Source of the DNA: Oppiella nova
Taxonomy: Eukaryota > Arthropoda > Arachnida > Sarcoptiformes > Oppiidae
Direction of reading: 5' to 3'
NCBI GenBank assembly: GCA_905397405.1
Contig: CAJPVJ010000818.1
Location: 1-20,224 of the forward strand
DNA length: 20,224 nucleotides
Below are positions 1 to 8,870 of the stretch, one piece after another. Every line of letters begins with the position of its first letter. Positions within the stretch are counted from its first letter, which is position 1. The position numbers were made by a program, and so were the translations under genes. The notes beneath the pieces were generated by a model that was not told the origin of the DNA, made no database searches, and saw only the letters and a list, made by a program, of their open reading frames with translations.

Positions 1-1568
1 CCATGGGGGCAATACCTTGATATATGCTAACATCATTTGCAAAAGCGGTTGTGCTCTGAATGATTACATTACTTTTGATATAAGCCAGCACTACATTGGA
101 CACAACACTCTCGTATTTGTCGGTGTCTTTCGCCCTGAGAGCCACGTAATACACGCCTCCGGTGTCCGTATTGAACCGGATCTGACATCTCTGCTCTTTG
201 CCGTAACGGTCAGCCATAGTATCGAAGGTAACGCTGATGTCGGCGCTGTGCAAGTTGTTAAACTTGGTTCTGATCTCTTGCAGCTGTTTTTCGTCCTCTT
301 CGTGGTTATCCTTTTGATGGAAGGCTTTGATCGTATACATGTCGGTAAAGCCTGTAGTGTAGTCCCCTCCCGACGCTGTCCACAACAGATTAATAGTCCG
401 GTTCTCGTACTCAACCGACTCTACCCTCAAATCCCTGACCGGATTGGGCGGGTATTCGCGATTCTCGTCCTTATTAGTTACGAAAAGTGTGCCGCACTCT
501 AACTTTCGGCTCAATTTGGTTACACTTAACGGAAATGGCGTTGTTTTCCCGTCCACTCGTGAGCCACAACAGGCGCTATCACTGGACGTCTTTGGCAGAG
601 AAGTGCTGCCGAAGTTTGTGGTGAAGTCGACCGTACTCTCAATGTTTGTAATCTCGGCGCTGACCGTCCAGTAGCCCTGGTTTCCTATGTCTGTGATATA
701 GTTGGAGAATATTCCGTCGCCTTTCGTGATGTCCGGTGCGCCCGACCCGTCGTCATACATATCGATGACTTTCGGTTGACTTCCCTTTGCATCATAAATG
801 ACACTCAATTTGACCGAAACATTGGCTATGAGTTCGTCCAGTTTCTTATGGATGTTGACGTAAGCCATGACCGGCCTATTAGTGTCGGTCTTCGGATTAA
901 ACACTTGCGTATTGAGCAAACACTGAGCCTTAATAACGGTGTCGTCCACTGAATTGGTGGCAAACTCTGCCACAGCTATCACCGGCACACTGGTATCGTC
1001 GCGATTGGCACTCAGCTGCCATTCACCCGATAAATCGTCATCCGATATATCTTTCACAATAAAGCCCTCGAGAAAAGAGCCTCTTGATACAAAGTTCTCA
1101 ATAGATCTACCCGTAGGCAGTTTTAGTTTATGGTCAGTTAATTTGCTGTACGAGGAACCGGTGTCTGTGCGTATAAAATAGACCCTGGCACTCTTTGACG
1201 ACAGGCTCCTATCGACACTAAACTTGAAGTCAATTGGCTTTTCGCCCGAAGAGTCGATATATTTCTCATCGATTATCTGGTAATCATCGGTAAGACTGCC
1301 GAAAGCTTTGATAAATTGGTGGGCCGTGCGAGCGGCCGATGAGTCCTCGCGCACGTAGACTACCCGTCCACTCGTCACGGATGCGGCCGTTTGGAAGAGC
1401 GGAGACGCAAACACTCTGTTGTCGTGCGAATCAAAGGGGAAGACAATTATATTCAATTTGATGCCCTTATCCCTCAACTGTACGGCCAGTTTGTTCACTT
1501 TGTCCACACTATTGGCTGTCTTGATCCCGGGTCCACCGATTACAATGATAAAGGTGCCCCCTTTGTCC
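1..1568 (-). CDS. CLCA: CLCA exon 5 (incomplete): end of VWA, beta-rich region, FnIII
   Basis: This exon is open for its whole visible length: it completes Arg425, then has 522 codons and one leftover base at the window edge. The acceptor is TAATCATAG|GGACAAAG. It begins with the second VWA half (GTFIIVIGGPG), where vertebrate CLCAs have a TDG-type MIDAS loop and this has I435-G-G. A beta-rich region follows, with DMYDDGSGAPDITKGDGIFS, the counterpart of the family's LLDNGAGADSFKNDGVYS. From about 797 comes the FnIII: YPPNPVRDLRVESV, then INLLWTASGGDYTTG, ending near YYVALRAKD and VVLAYIKS. Third codon positions are markedly richer in G/C than the flanking introns. No stop codon is in the window. 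Confidence 0.95.
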
Positions 1569-4431
1569 CTATGATTAGGTAAATTTAATTTACTAAATTA
1601 GTAAAATTAATTTCTTTGGACATTTTGTTAAATAACTTTTTTATTGACCAATCTAAATAAATTTTAAAGTAATTTTAAACAATTTCAGAATAAAACTTAC
1701 CTATTAGTGAATAAAGCGTTTCCGTGGTTCAAAACGTATTCAAAGTCCATGAGTTCTGCGGTCTTAGTAGGTGGTTTCAAAATATCCAATACTTCGGCGG
1801 ACTGCCATCCATTATACTGATCGTAAATATCAGTATCCGTACCCGACGTAAAAGTGAACAGTGATATCGCAGAGTTTGCAAAATCTGTTTTATACTTATT
1901 GAGCCCTAAATTAACCCATTTAATGCGATCATCATAGGCTGTATTGGTGGTTTTGATGTATTGTATGGCAAACAGTGTTTGCATTTTAGTGGCCGGAATA
2001 TTCGATTGCTTAGCGATTATGACCGTCGGCTCAGCGTATGTTTGATCCATTATTCTGTTATAATTGGTATGCATTTTATAATTAATATACAGAGTATTTA
2101 TAATAAATAAGTGCTTAATTTCAGAGTAACGTTGTGCACAAAACTAACTTATAATTGCTTATTATTTTTACAAACTTTGCAAAAAAAAAGTTTGATAAGT
2201 TTTAATATCAAGGACTAAATTATTTGTAAGATTTTAAAACAGTATTTAGAAAAGTTTTTGTTGTAAATTACTATAATTTGCATTAAGTTTGCTAAACAGC
2301 AATTTATTACTACAGTAGTTTTTTTGTGTAAAAGGGTTATAAAAAGCATTTAATATTATTTGGATATCAAGCCAAAAATCTTAAAGAAAATACTAATACT
2401 TTCCAAAATAGTGAATACCTGTTGGCACTAATACTGTACTAAGTTACTACTATTTATAATTATGTTATCACATAAATCATATACTGTATAATATACAATA
2501 CAGTGTATATTGTTTTAGGAAAAGTTTATATTTAGTGCTTAAATTTCTACTCAAATACACTATTCTTCGTAAACTCTATGGAAACGATTCCCATTCCCCT
2601 ACACCTCATGCCAGCCCTCACTCGCACAGCGAGGGATTACTGGGAAACAGTGGAAAAAGACCGCATTTAATGCTATTATAATAGTATAGGAAATAAAATA
2701 ATTGAATGCCATTTGAATGCTATTAAAAATATATTAGGAATAGAAGTCTAGAAATCGCTTCAACTTATCATAAGTTTGTTTTACAGTTATATCTCAGCAT
2801 TTTGGGGGTCAATGTATGGCATATACTTCGAGTGGTGTGCGTATAATAGTATAATCTGTGCGATTGATAGCACGTACCTATTTGTTTGCCTATACAAGTG
2901 GTGATTGGCGAGATCGGGGTGCGATTTGATGACAGTCCACGTGTCCCTCCCGTCGCACAAAACGTTTTGTTTGTTCGGGGATTTGCTGTTATGTCGATGA
3001 GATCCCTGTCCGCCAGAGCGTGTGTCACCGCAAAAGTGTTTCACACTTTCCACTGAATGGGCGAACATTAGGGACGACTCGAAGTTATTGGTTTGGGTGA
3101 GTATGGGCTGGCAGTAGTCATCGGTAGGTAATCCCGTGGTATTACTGGTGTCGAGGTCGCACTTACTACCCGTTCTCGTTTCAGTGCTATAACTAAACTC
3201 TCTGTCGGCGCACGAGTTGACAAGTATTTCACTGGTGTTAGGATTTCCGGCTATACTATAGTAAGCGGGATATATGGGGTCCGACTTGAAGCCAAACTCG
3301 TTGAACACGCCGTACCGATAGTGCGCCCACTCGTGGATCAGTTGTTTAGCGCCGTTACCATCTGTGACCGTCTTTTTGGTGACCGTAATAGGAAGTGCGG
3401 GTTCACCACAACCGGCGTATTGCATGCAAAATGATTGCTCGAAGTCTAAGAAATAGCACATAATTTTATAATTAGGAGAAAATTACTACTTTTAGGCACA
3501 TCTTATTCAATGAGTGGTAATAATGTTAATTCATTGCCATAATTATTAGCTAAGTGTTAGGCAATTGAATGCATTCATGTGTTGCACACACAACAACAAA
3601 AAAAGTTTGCAAAACTTTTTTCAATTGCTATAAAAAGCTAATTTCTTTAAATACCTCTGTTTATAACGATAACATCTGCGTCGGTATCACGTATTTGGAC
3701 AGTAGTGGTGGAGGTAGTGGTCCACCCGTTTGGCACCCTTATGGTCACTTCCGAGAAATATAGGCCAGTCGTCTCAGACAACACTTTAGACGCATCGGTG
3801 ACTAAATTCTGTGCAAAGCATTCATAAACAGAGAGAAAACGGAAATATTAGCAAAATTCGTAAATAAATATGTGAATGAGTTTTCCGTTTAAATGATTGT
3901 CAAACAGCCGTTGAGTATTATATTTAGCAAAAATTAAATGTAGTGTTTGCATGCGTTGGATATTTAATAGCAAAAATATCAGAAATGTGTGACTCATTGC
4001 AAATATGTATGGATGTATGGACAGCCGTTTAAATTTTCTACTCTAGTTTACACACGTTTTGCAGCAGCGAGTGAATGTTTTGTATATACAATGTAGTCAT
4101 TGAACTAAAAGTTTTTCGATTTATTCTAATACTGTGTGCTTTTTTTAGTGAATGTAATGTTTCTTTTGCTATTTTTTCGCAACAAAAGTTTTTAACTCAA
4201 TACCCGAGAGAGCACCTGAACGTAGTGTTGTTGGAGTGGAGGGGAAAGAAAGATAGATAGAGAAAGCCATTGAGAGGCTAACTATTTATGCATTTCATAT
4301 CTTGTATATATATCCGGCACAAAACTTCATGCACTTTGTTTGGGCGAAAATTACATCACGATTTTCTGTACATATTTCGCTGCCATAACCTATTCTCGTG
4401 AAAAAAGTTCACTTCTCAGCCAAAATGCTCA

Positions 4432-4462
<31 letters not shown>

Positions 4463-4923
4463 CAACTTAAACACAAATAACACAACAGGTATTGACTCTT
4501 ACAATACACATTACAATAGGCAGAGACAGATAGTGATAGATATAATGTGTGGATAATAAAGCATAAAATTGTGTTCACAAATCATTTTTCCTCAACTAAA
4601 ACAACTTTAAGAGATAAATATTTTTCTCTCACAAACAAAGCGTTCAATTCTCATATTATTCAGTGTTTAAAAATATATGCATGGTGTAAATTGGATATAA
4701 AATACAAAACTGTATTTCCATTTACCTTGAGTTTATCCAAGAGATCAAGCTGATCTTTCTCTCCGTTGACTTCAATATCCGGACTGATGGCTATGACTAA
4801 CCCTTTGTAAGCGCCGTTATCTACCCGTAGGGATGAGTGTGAGCCCAGACACACATTTGCCAAATATAGTAATCCATAGGACAGTATGAGATAATAATTT
4901 AAGTGAAACAATGGGAATCGCAT
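1..4923 (-). CDS. CLCA: CLCA-family protein (calcium-activated chloride channel regulator), 5' part, five exons
   Basis: CLCA proteins are secreted or surface-bound self-cleaving metalloproteases that modulate calcium-activated chloride channels; they are not channels themselves. Exons on the minus strand are 4923-4726, 3808-3655, 3445-2878, 2054-1701 and 1568-1. All introns are GT-AG and the phases (0, 1, 2, 2) give 947 uninterrupted codons. The order matches the family: signal peptide (about 1-28), zincin domain with HEWAH at 155-159, cysteine-rich stretch (C196, C213, C229, C256, C281), VWA (about 316-470), beta-rich region, and FnIII (about 797-923). Vertebrate members have roughly 900-950 residues, so mainly the C-terminal tail is missing, cut by the window edge. 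I start at the ATG at 4923 because the signal peptide follows directly and I see no in-frame ATG upstream. Oddities are a degenerate VWA metal site and an Asp-to-Asn change in the zincin motif. Family assignment is firm; orthology to a particular vertebrate CLCA is not claimed. Confidence 0.95.
1569..1700 (-). other. CLCA intron 4 (132 nt)
   Basis: An AT-rich GT-AG intron with donor GTAAGT and acceptor TAATCATAG. It splits the VWA domain between residues 424 and 426 after the second codon base. Confidence 0.9.
1701..2054 (-). CDS. CLCA: CLCA exon 4: first two thirds of the VWA domain
   Basis: This exon completes Arg307, encodes residues 308-424 and leaves two bases for Arg425. The acceptor is TTATAACAG|AATAATGG and the donor AATAG|GTAAGT. 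It lines up with the VWA of vertebrate CLCA. A first strand (PTVIIAKQSN) is followed by a helix (MQTLFAIQYIKTT), a strand-like SAISLFTF, and a PPTKTAELMDF segment that may keep the MIDAS threonine (T402 or T404). Where active VWA domains have DxSxS, this protein has A321-K-Q-S-N325, so the first metal-binding aspartate and both serines are changed. Confidence 0.92.
2171..2194. repeat. inverted repeat CAAACTTT / AAAGTTTG
   Basis: Eight-base arms at 2171-2178 and 2187-2194 around an 8-nt spacer. It is one of a set of related A/T palindromes (others at 3599, 10463 and 14237). Confidence 0.6.
2579..2652. other. GC-richer island with three consecutive short hairpins, inside CLCA intron 3
   Basis: Three perfect small stems follow one another: GGAA-acga-TTCC (2580-2591), CTCGC-aca-GCGAG (2621-2633) and ACTG-ggaaa-CAGT (2639-2651). 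The island stands out from the AT-rich intron around it. I see no tRNA, snRNA or protein match. It could be an intronic small RNA or the remnant of a dispersed repeat. Confidence 0.4.
2878..3445 (-). CDS. CLCA: CLCA exon 3: zincin catalytic motif and cysteine-rich region
   Basis: This exon covers residues 118 (split codon) to 306 plus two bases. The acceptor is CTATTTCTTAG|ACTTC and the donor AAATAG|GTACGTG. It reads CMQYAGCGE, the counterpart of the family's YGxCGE. At 155-167 it has HEWAHYRYGVFNE. This keeps the two zinc histidines and the catalytic Glu156 of the CLCA motif HExxHxxxGxxDE, but Asn166 replaces the Asp. Cysteines at 196, 213, 229, 256 and 281 and the block SSLMFAHSVESVKHFC match the cysteine-rich linker of vertebrate CLCAs (SIMFMQSLDSVTEFC type). 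Open frame continues about 90 bases past the donor, but that tail resembles nothing in the family, so I use the strong GTACGT donor. Confidence 0.95.
3446..3654 (-). other. CLCA intron 2 (209 nt)
   Basis: A GT-AG intron with donor GTATTT and acceptor CTATTTCTTAG. It contains the most perfect of the A/T palindromes in the window (3599-3621). Confidence 0.9.
3599..3621. repeat. perfect palindrome AAAAAAGTTT-gca-AAACTTTTTT
   Basis: Ten-base perfect arms with a 3-nt centre, in CLCA intron 2. The core AAAGTTT is shared with the other palindromes of this family in the window. Confidence 0.75.
3655..3808 (-). CDS. CLCA: CLCA exon 2: N-terminal domain
   Basis: This exon encodes residues 67-117 plus one base of codon 118. 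The acceptor is TTTGCACAG|AATTTAG and the donor AGAG|GTATTT. The reading begins NLVTDASKVLSETTGLYFS and later has VTIRVPNGW and DADVIVIN. It parallels the vertebrate CLCA segment between the first strand and the Cys-Gly motif, including the conserved ADVIV. It is too short to stand alone as a gene, but both flanks join it in phase. Confidence 0.93.
3809..4725 (-). other. CLCA intron 1 (917 nt)
   Basis: A phase-0 GT-AG intron, AT-rich, holding one pure (CT)13 array at 4437-4462. The plus-strand open frames inside it are AT-rich and look random. The family alignment runs straight from ...LLDKLK to NLVTDAS..., so no exon is missing here. Confidence 0.88.
4437..4462 (+). repeat. (CT)n microsatellite
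   Basis: A pure 26-nt array in CLCA intron 1. It is the only long array inside that gene in this window. Confidence 0.97.
4726..4923 (-). CDS. CLCA: CLCA exon 1: signal peptide and start of N-terminal domain
   Basis: This exon has 66 codons and ends in phase 0 at the donor AAG|GTAAAT. Residues 1-28 form a signal peptide: MRFPLF, then a hydrophobic core rich in Leu and Tyr, then NVCLG before SHSS. The mature start contains NGAYKGLVIAISPDI, matching the family's N-terminal pattern (N-G-Y-x-G-I-V-I-A-I-x-P). A GTG in frame at 4953 would add ten residues, but GTG is an unlikely eukaryotic start. Confidence 0.93.
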
Positions 4924-5012
4924 TTTTGGTGTGAAATAGTTTATTGATGACACTATGGCAGTTGAATTTTAATGATGAGCTCAATGTTTATTTAATTATT
5001 ATTTTATTATCA

Positions 5013-5019
5013 TTATATA
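5013..5019 (-). promoter_or_regulatory. possible TATA box of the CLCA gene
   Basis: TATATAA on the minus strand, about 90 nt upstream of the CLCA start codon. This would leave a 5' leader of roughly 60 nt. The surroundings are so AT-rich that the match may be chance. Confidence 0.25.
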
Positions 5020-6285
5020 ATCATAATGTCGATAAATAATATAGCGATTCAGTGTTATAATACAATTCACACCATTGAAACAAAAAGTACAGAATATCTC
5101 AATAAGGAGTTATGGTATGCACCGTATGATCGAGAATAAGGCGAATACTTTTCTCATTACAAAATCGCTGAGAAATGAAATATAAGTTTCAAAATACCAA
5201 GTAGTGTTGCCTTCAAATTGAGTTCTCGAAAGATAAACAATTGATTATTAGTTATAAATACAATTGAAAATCTCCAGTGACGACAAACAGGCACATATAC
5301 CACTGCAGCACATACAGTGCGCTGCTTATACTGCTTAATACAAATACAGTGAGACTTTGAATATTATTATTCTTATGGCTTTTCGTTGTCTTGAATGTTA
5401 TGATAAGTGATTGAGTTTCAGCACATAATTGCAATTAAACACATTTAAAGTGCACACATGTATATACTGGCAAAATGTGAATATTTCATACATTTCAAAA
5501 CATCTACAGTACAGACAGACTATGAATGGGAACGTTGTGAATATATGCGAGTCCAATGAGACTCTGGATGTGGTCTATGTATATTTGCACAGGGATACTC
5601 GACTGTAATACGATTCTGTGCACTGTATGAACTGTAGTATACTTATGGAAATACACTGGAAATATATATCATATATAAAATTCGTTATATTTATTATGAT
5701 TGTATTATTATTATTATCAGCACACAAATTTGTAGTTCACTTTCAAAACTTATTATTCATTGTTTTGTTGCCATCGTTTCGAGAAACAGATAATATATAA
5801 ACACATGAGTGGAAGTGCTTGACAGCCAGACCAGAGCACCGGTAGATTAATAGGGAGTATGTGGTTTTATAATGTAGACCCGGTGTAAGAGCAGGCAACC
5901 GTCAAATGGACATACGGTTTGATATAAGTAGTTATATATAATATATATTTTTGTTAAATAACTTTTTTTTCATTAAACCGTGATTTCGTTTTAAATAGCA
6001 CTGGAAGGGAACGTTAGGCTAGAAAATTAGATTTTTCTTATTAGTTTTGCGTTGAACGCGATCTCTTGAAACACTCGGAGCTAAATGAGAGATACTTTAA
6101 ACGATAAAAAAGAGTTTCTTCACGAGTTTTCTCTCTCTTTCTCTCGAATGGTCTCTCTATCTATCTCTCGATTCTCCCGTCAAAGATCACCGCCAGCTAT
6201 AGCCAGTGCTCACAAGCATTTAGCCCTAAACCGCTGGCCCTCTCGCACTGAAATAATAATAAAAAATATTAAACACGAAACACAT

Positions 6286-6347
6286 GAACACTGAACACAA
6301 TTTTGTTCAACTGTTTTATTATTGAACACTGAGTGTAACGTCAGTGT
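6286..6347. repeat. cluster of short direct and inverted repeats
   Basis: TGAACACTGA occurs near 6287 and again near 6323. GAACA...TGTTC forms an inverted repeat with a 6-nt spacer just after the first copy. ACACTGA (6326-6332) and TCAGTGT (6341-6347) form another with an 8-nt spacer. This may be a binding-site cluster in possible promoter DNA. Confidence 0.4.
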
Positions 6348-6520
6348 GTTGTGTGTGTTGTGGAGTGGAGTCGGAGAGAGAACTGAACGCAACACGAGTT
6401 CTTACAACTGGAGAGTCGAGTGGAGTATTGCAGTCGGAGTCGAGTCTCTCATCCAATACTAAAACAACTCTAAAAATCAAGAAATGCTTTTAGCGTTTAG
6501 AAGAAGTTTTTCTTCTATTC

Positions 6521-6568
6521 AGTCTCTCTCCCTCTCTCTCATAGCCTCTCTCTCTCTCTCTCTCTCTC
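6521..6568 (+). repeat. compound (CT)n microsatellite
   Basis: An imperfect CT tract (6521-6540), then ATAGC, then a pure 23-nt array (6546-6568). Pyrimidine-rich DNA extends upstream, with another imperfect CT tract at about 6128-6170. Confidence 0.95.
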
Positions 6569-7408
6569 GTCGCAGCGTTTTAGTCGCCTAAAAGTAGTGT
6601 CAGAATTGGACAAAAAAGTTTTCCTCTTCACTTAAACTATTCCTCTATTTTCTATTCAATTCCTCTAATATAATAGCCATAAAAAGTCGATGCTTTCCGT
6701 ACGGCTCGATTCGTTGGGCACCGTTTACTCTGGAATGGGATTCTTGTGCTCTCCTTCCACTCCAGTCACTCACCAGTCCTTATGTTTTGTGTCTTTTCTT
6801 TTCTTATGGTTTTCTCTCTCCTATTCTTATGTTCCCTTAAAAGTCCTATTGTTTGAGAACAGTGTCCGACATATCATACATATCATCGAAACTTTGCCAT
6901 ACAATAGAAAAGCCCCAAAACACAGGTAAACCACAAACAAATGGCCTTTTGTTAGCTCCCTGTATGTTATACCAGTCGTTCCCTTTTGACATCAAACATA
7001 TGAAATGCACACAACATTTACAAGCATTTTATGAATACTTGATATAATATACAGCGCGAAAATACAGAGTGAAAGTTAAGCCCCGATAATAGTATGGGTC
7101 ATACGTTTGGAGTTAACGATGAATCGGTATAACATATGTATGGCATACCAGTGGGAAAACTGATCTCAGAGGTGTACCGTTCCGCCACCAAAATCGTGTA
7201 CAGCACCGGCACATTAGGAATCGGCTATACCCGGCCATACACTGTACGTGAATGCACTTTGCTTTGCTTTGATGCCAACACACAAAACGCTCTAAACTTT
7301 GCTTTTATAATGCATTTATAAAATCGAGAGAGAAATATGTTTTGAATTTCGCTTATCGTATAATTTTTCAGCACATCATCTGAGAGTAGAGATCCAATGG
7401 TGGGGCCA

Positions 7409-7413
<5 letters not shown>

Positions 7414-7446
<33 letters not shown>
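7414..7446 (+). repeat. (GA)n microsatellite
   Basis: A pure 33-nt array, followed directly by CTGGCGCTGG. Confidence 0.97.
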
Positions 7447-7448
<2 letters not shown>

Positions 7449-8441
7449 GGCGCTGGCATCCAAGCCCTATGGCCTTTCACGCTCGGTTTCAAATGGTTAT
7501 GCCATAGAGCTATGGGCCCTATAATTACGATGAACTTTGTTGTGGGGAAGAGAGACATGAAATGTCAATATGTATGTAAAGAGAGGTCAAAACAGTCGGA
7601 GACCGCTCTCCTGTGCCATACATGAGATGAGCACTTGTATGTGCACTGTATGTACAGTATATCAATGCTTTTAGGGATTGGGATGGGAAGGGAAGCTGAG
7701 ACTACGAGTGTTCCTGAAAGGAGAGGTCTGTTTTCTAAGCAATGCCAGCACCGACACTACCAGCGCTCACGGGGCTGGACCCTCACTCACCACAACTGAG
7801 AAATCACTGTTAATTCATAGAAAAAATATTGGGAGAGAGAATGAGATCTGTTTAAGTGGTTTCCAATGTGTTTGGCATATGTTGTGTTTATTCAAAAAAG
7901 TTAGTCCAAAAATATGAGCACAATATGAGTACGTAGTGCACAGGGCTTACAGTATGACAGCACCAACACATAAATGCCTTTTTAGCCATCGGTTTAAATA
8001 AATAAATGCTAAGAAACTCGCAGTCATTTACTTTATCCTTAAAACACTGGGAGGAAAGGGAGTGAAGAGTGTTAAGAGTTAGTTAGAGTAATATTTATTT
8101 ACGTTAGTCTACAATCAAATAAGTTATTTTAAAGTGAGTGAGACATTGACTGCCAGTGCATAAGGGGAGGGCATGCCAGAGAACTTTATGCAATATAAAC
8201 TTCGCCAGGGATATGTACCGTATTAGATGTGAATAAATAAAAACTAATTGCTATCAAAATATGAGACTCTCATAACTTATATAATGTAATGCAAACGACA
8301 CTACAAAATGCTGTTTAAATTCTTTGCCTCTTAAAGGCTATGTATATCGTAATGAATGGCTGACAGCGTATAAAAGCATATTTTTTGCAGTGTCTGAAAC
8401 TTAACCACAATTGAACATTGGATTGGCCTTTCAGTTTATGT

Positions 8442-8442
<1 letters not shown>

Positions 8443-8473
<31 letters not shown>
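8443..8473 (+). repeat. (CT)n microsatellite
   Basis: A pure 31-nt array, followed by CCGTTCTTC. Confidence 0.97.
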
Positions 8474-8475
<2 letters not shown>

Positions 8476-8630
8476 GTTCTTCTTATTGATGTACGAAAAG
8501 TGGAGAACATGTATGTAATAAATGTTATGGCATTAAAAATAGCTACAAAAGCACGCCTTTAGATCACGTATTGCCAAATGGATCGACAAAATTGGAAATG
8601 AGAGGGACGGAGAAGAGCACAGGGATGTTT

Positions 8631-8690
8631 GGGTGAGAGACACAGAGAGAGGGGTACTGAGTGAGAGAGATAGATAGACATAGAGAGAGA
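8631..8690 (+). repeat. imperfect GA/GATA-rich tract
   Basis: GAGA runs interrupted by CACAGA, GGGTACTGA and TAGATAGACATA. It looks like a decayed microsatellite, with an array in the opposite orientation 160 nt further on. Confidence 0.85.
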
Positions 8691-8848
8691 ACCAGTCGTA
8701 TACTAAAAAAGCTGTATTTGCACCTGTAATTAATATAAGCCGGGACTGTTGTAAAACTTATGCTGTAACACTGTGTATGTACTGTATATACCTGGGAGAA
8801 TGTCTGAGCGATGTATGCATTAGTAAAATGTTGGGTCAAACTGAATGC

Positions 8849-8870
8849 CTCTCTCTCTCTCTCTCTCTCT
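8849..8870 (+). repeat. (CT)n microsatellite
   Basis: A pure 22-nt array. Its left flank AATGCC is also the left flank of the array at 16358. Confidence 0.96.

Larger units (their letters stand above)
2055..2877 (-). other. CLCA intron 3 (823 nt)
   Basis: A GT-AG intron between the cysteine-rich region and the VWA. It is mostly AT-rich with long A runs. It contains a short GC-richer stem-loop island (2579-2652) and an AAACTTT/AAAGTTT inverted repeat at 2171-2194. I found no further exon in it, and the protein alignment across the junction leaves no gap for one. Confidence 0.85.

Noticed and set aside
17-1582. Plus-strand open frames at 17-502, 444-674, 939-1181 and 1391-1582, and a minus-strand frame at 91-414
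   Set aside because: They are shadows of CLCA exon 5, whose minus-strand frame is open from 1568 to the edge and matches the family throughout.
2768-3028. Minus-strand 86-codon frame overlapping CLCA exon 3
   Set aside because: It is an out-of-frame shadow of the exon and its intron. The CLCA frame carries the conserved motifs.
4924-4953. Upstream in-frame start of CLCA at 4953
   Set aside because: The codon is GTG. The ATG at 4923 directly precedes a good signal peptide.
7678-7917. Plus-strand 79-codon frame
   Set aside because: It starts at TTG directly after a stop and has no in-frame support or motif. A good-looking acceptor on the opposite strand leads to no recognisable exon.
8564-8839. 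Minus-strand 91-codon frame with Ser/Leu/Cys repeats
   Set aside because: It is produced by the imperfect GA tract read on the other strand.
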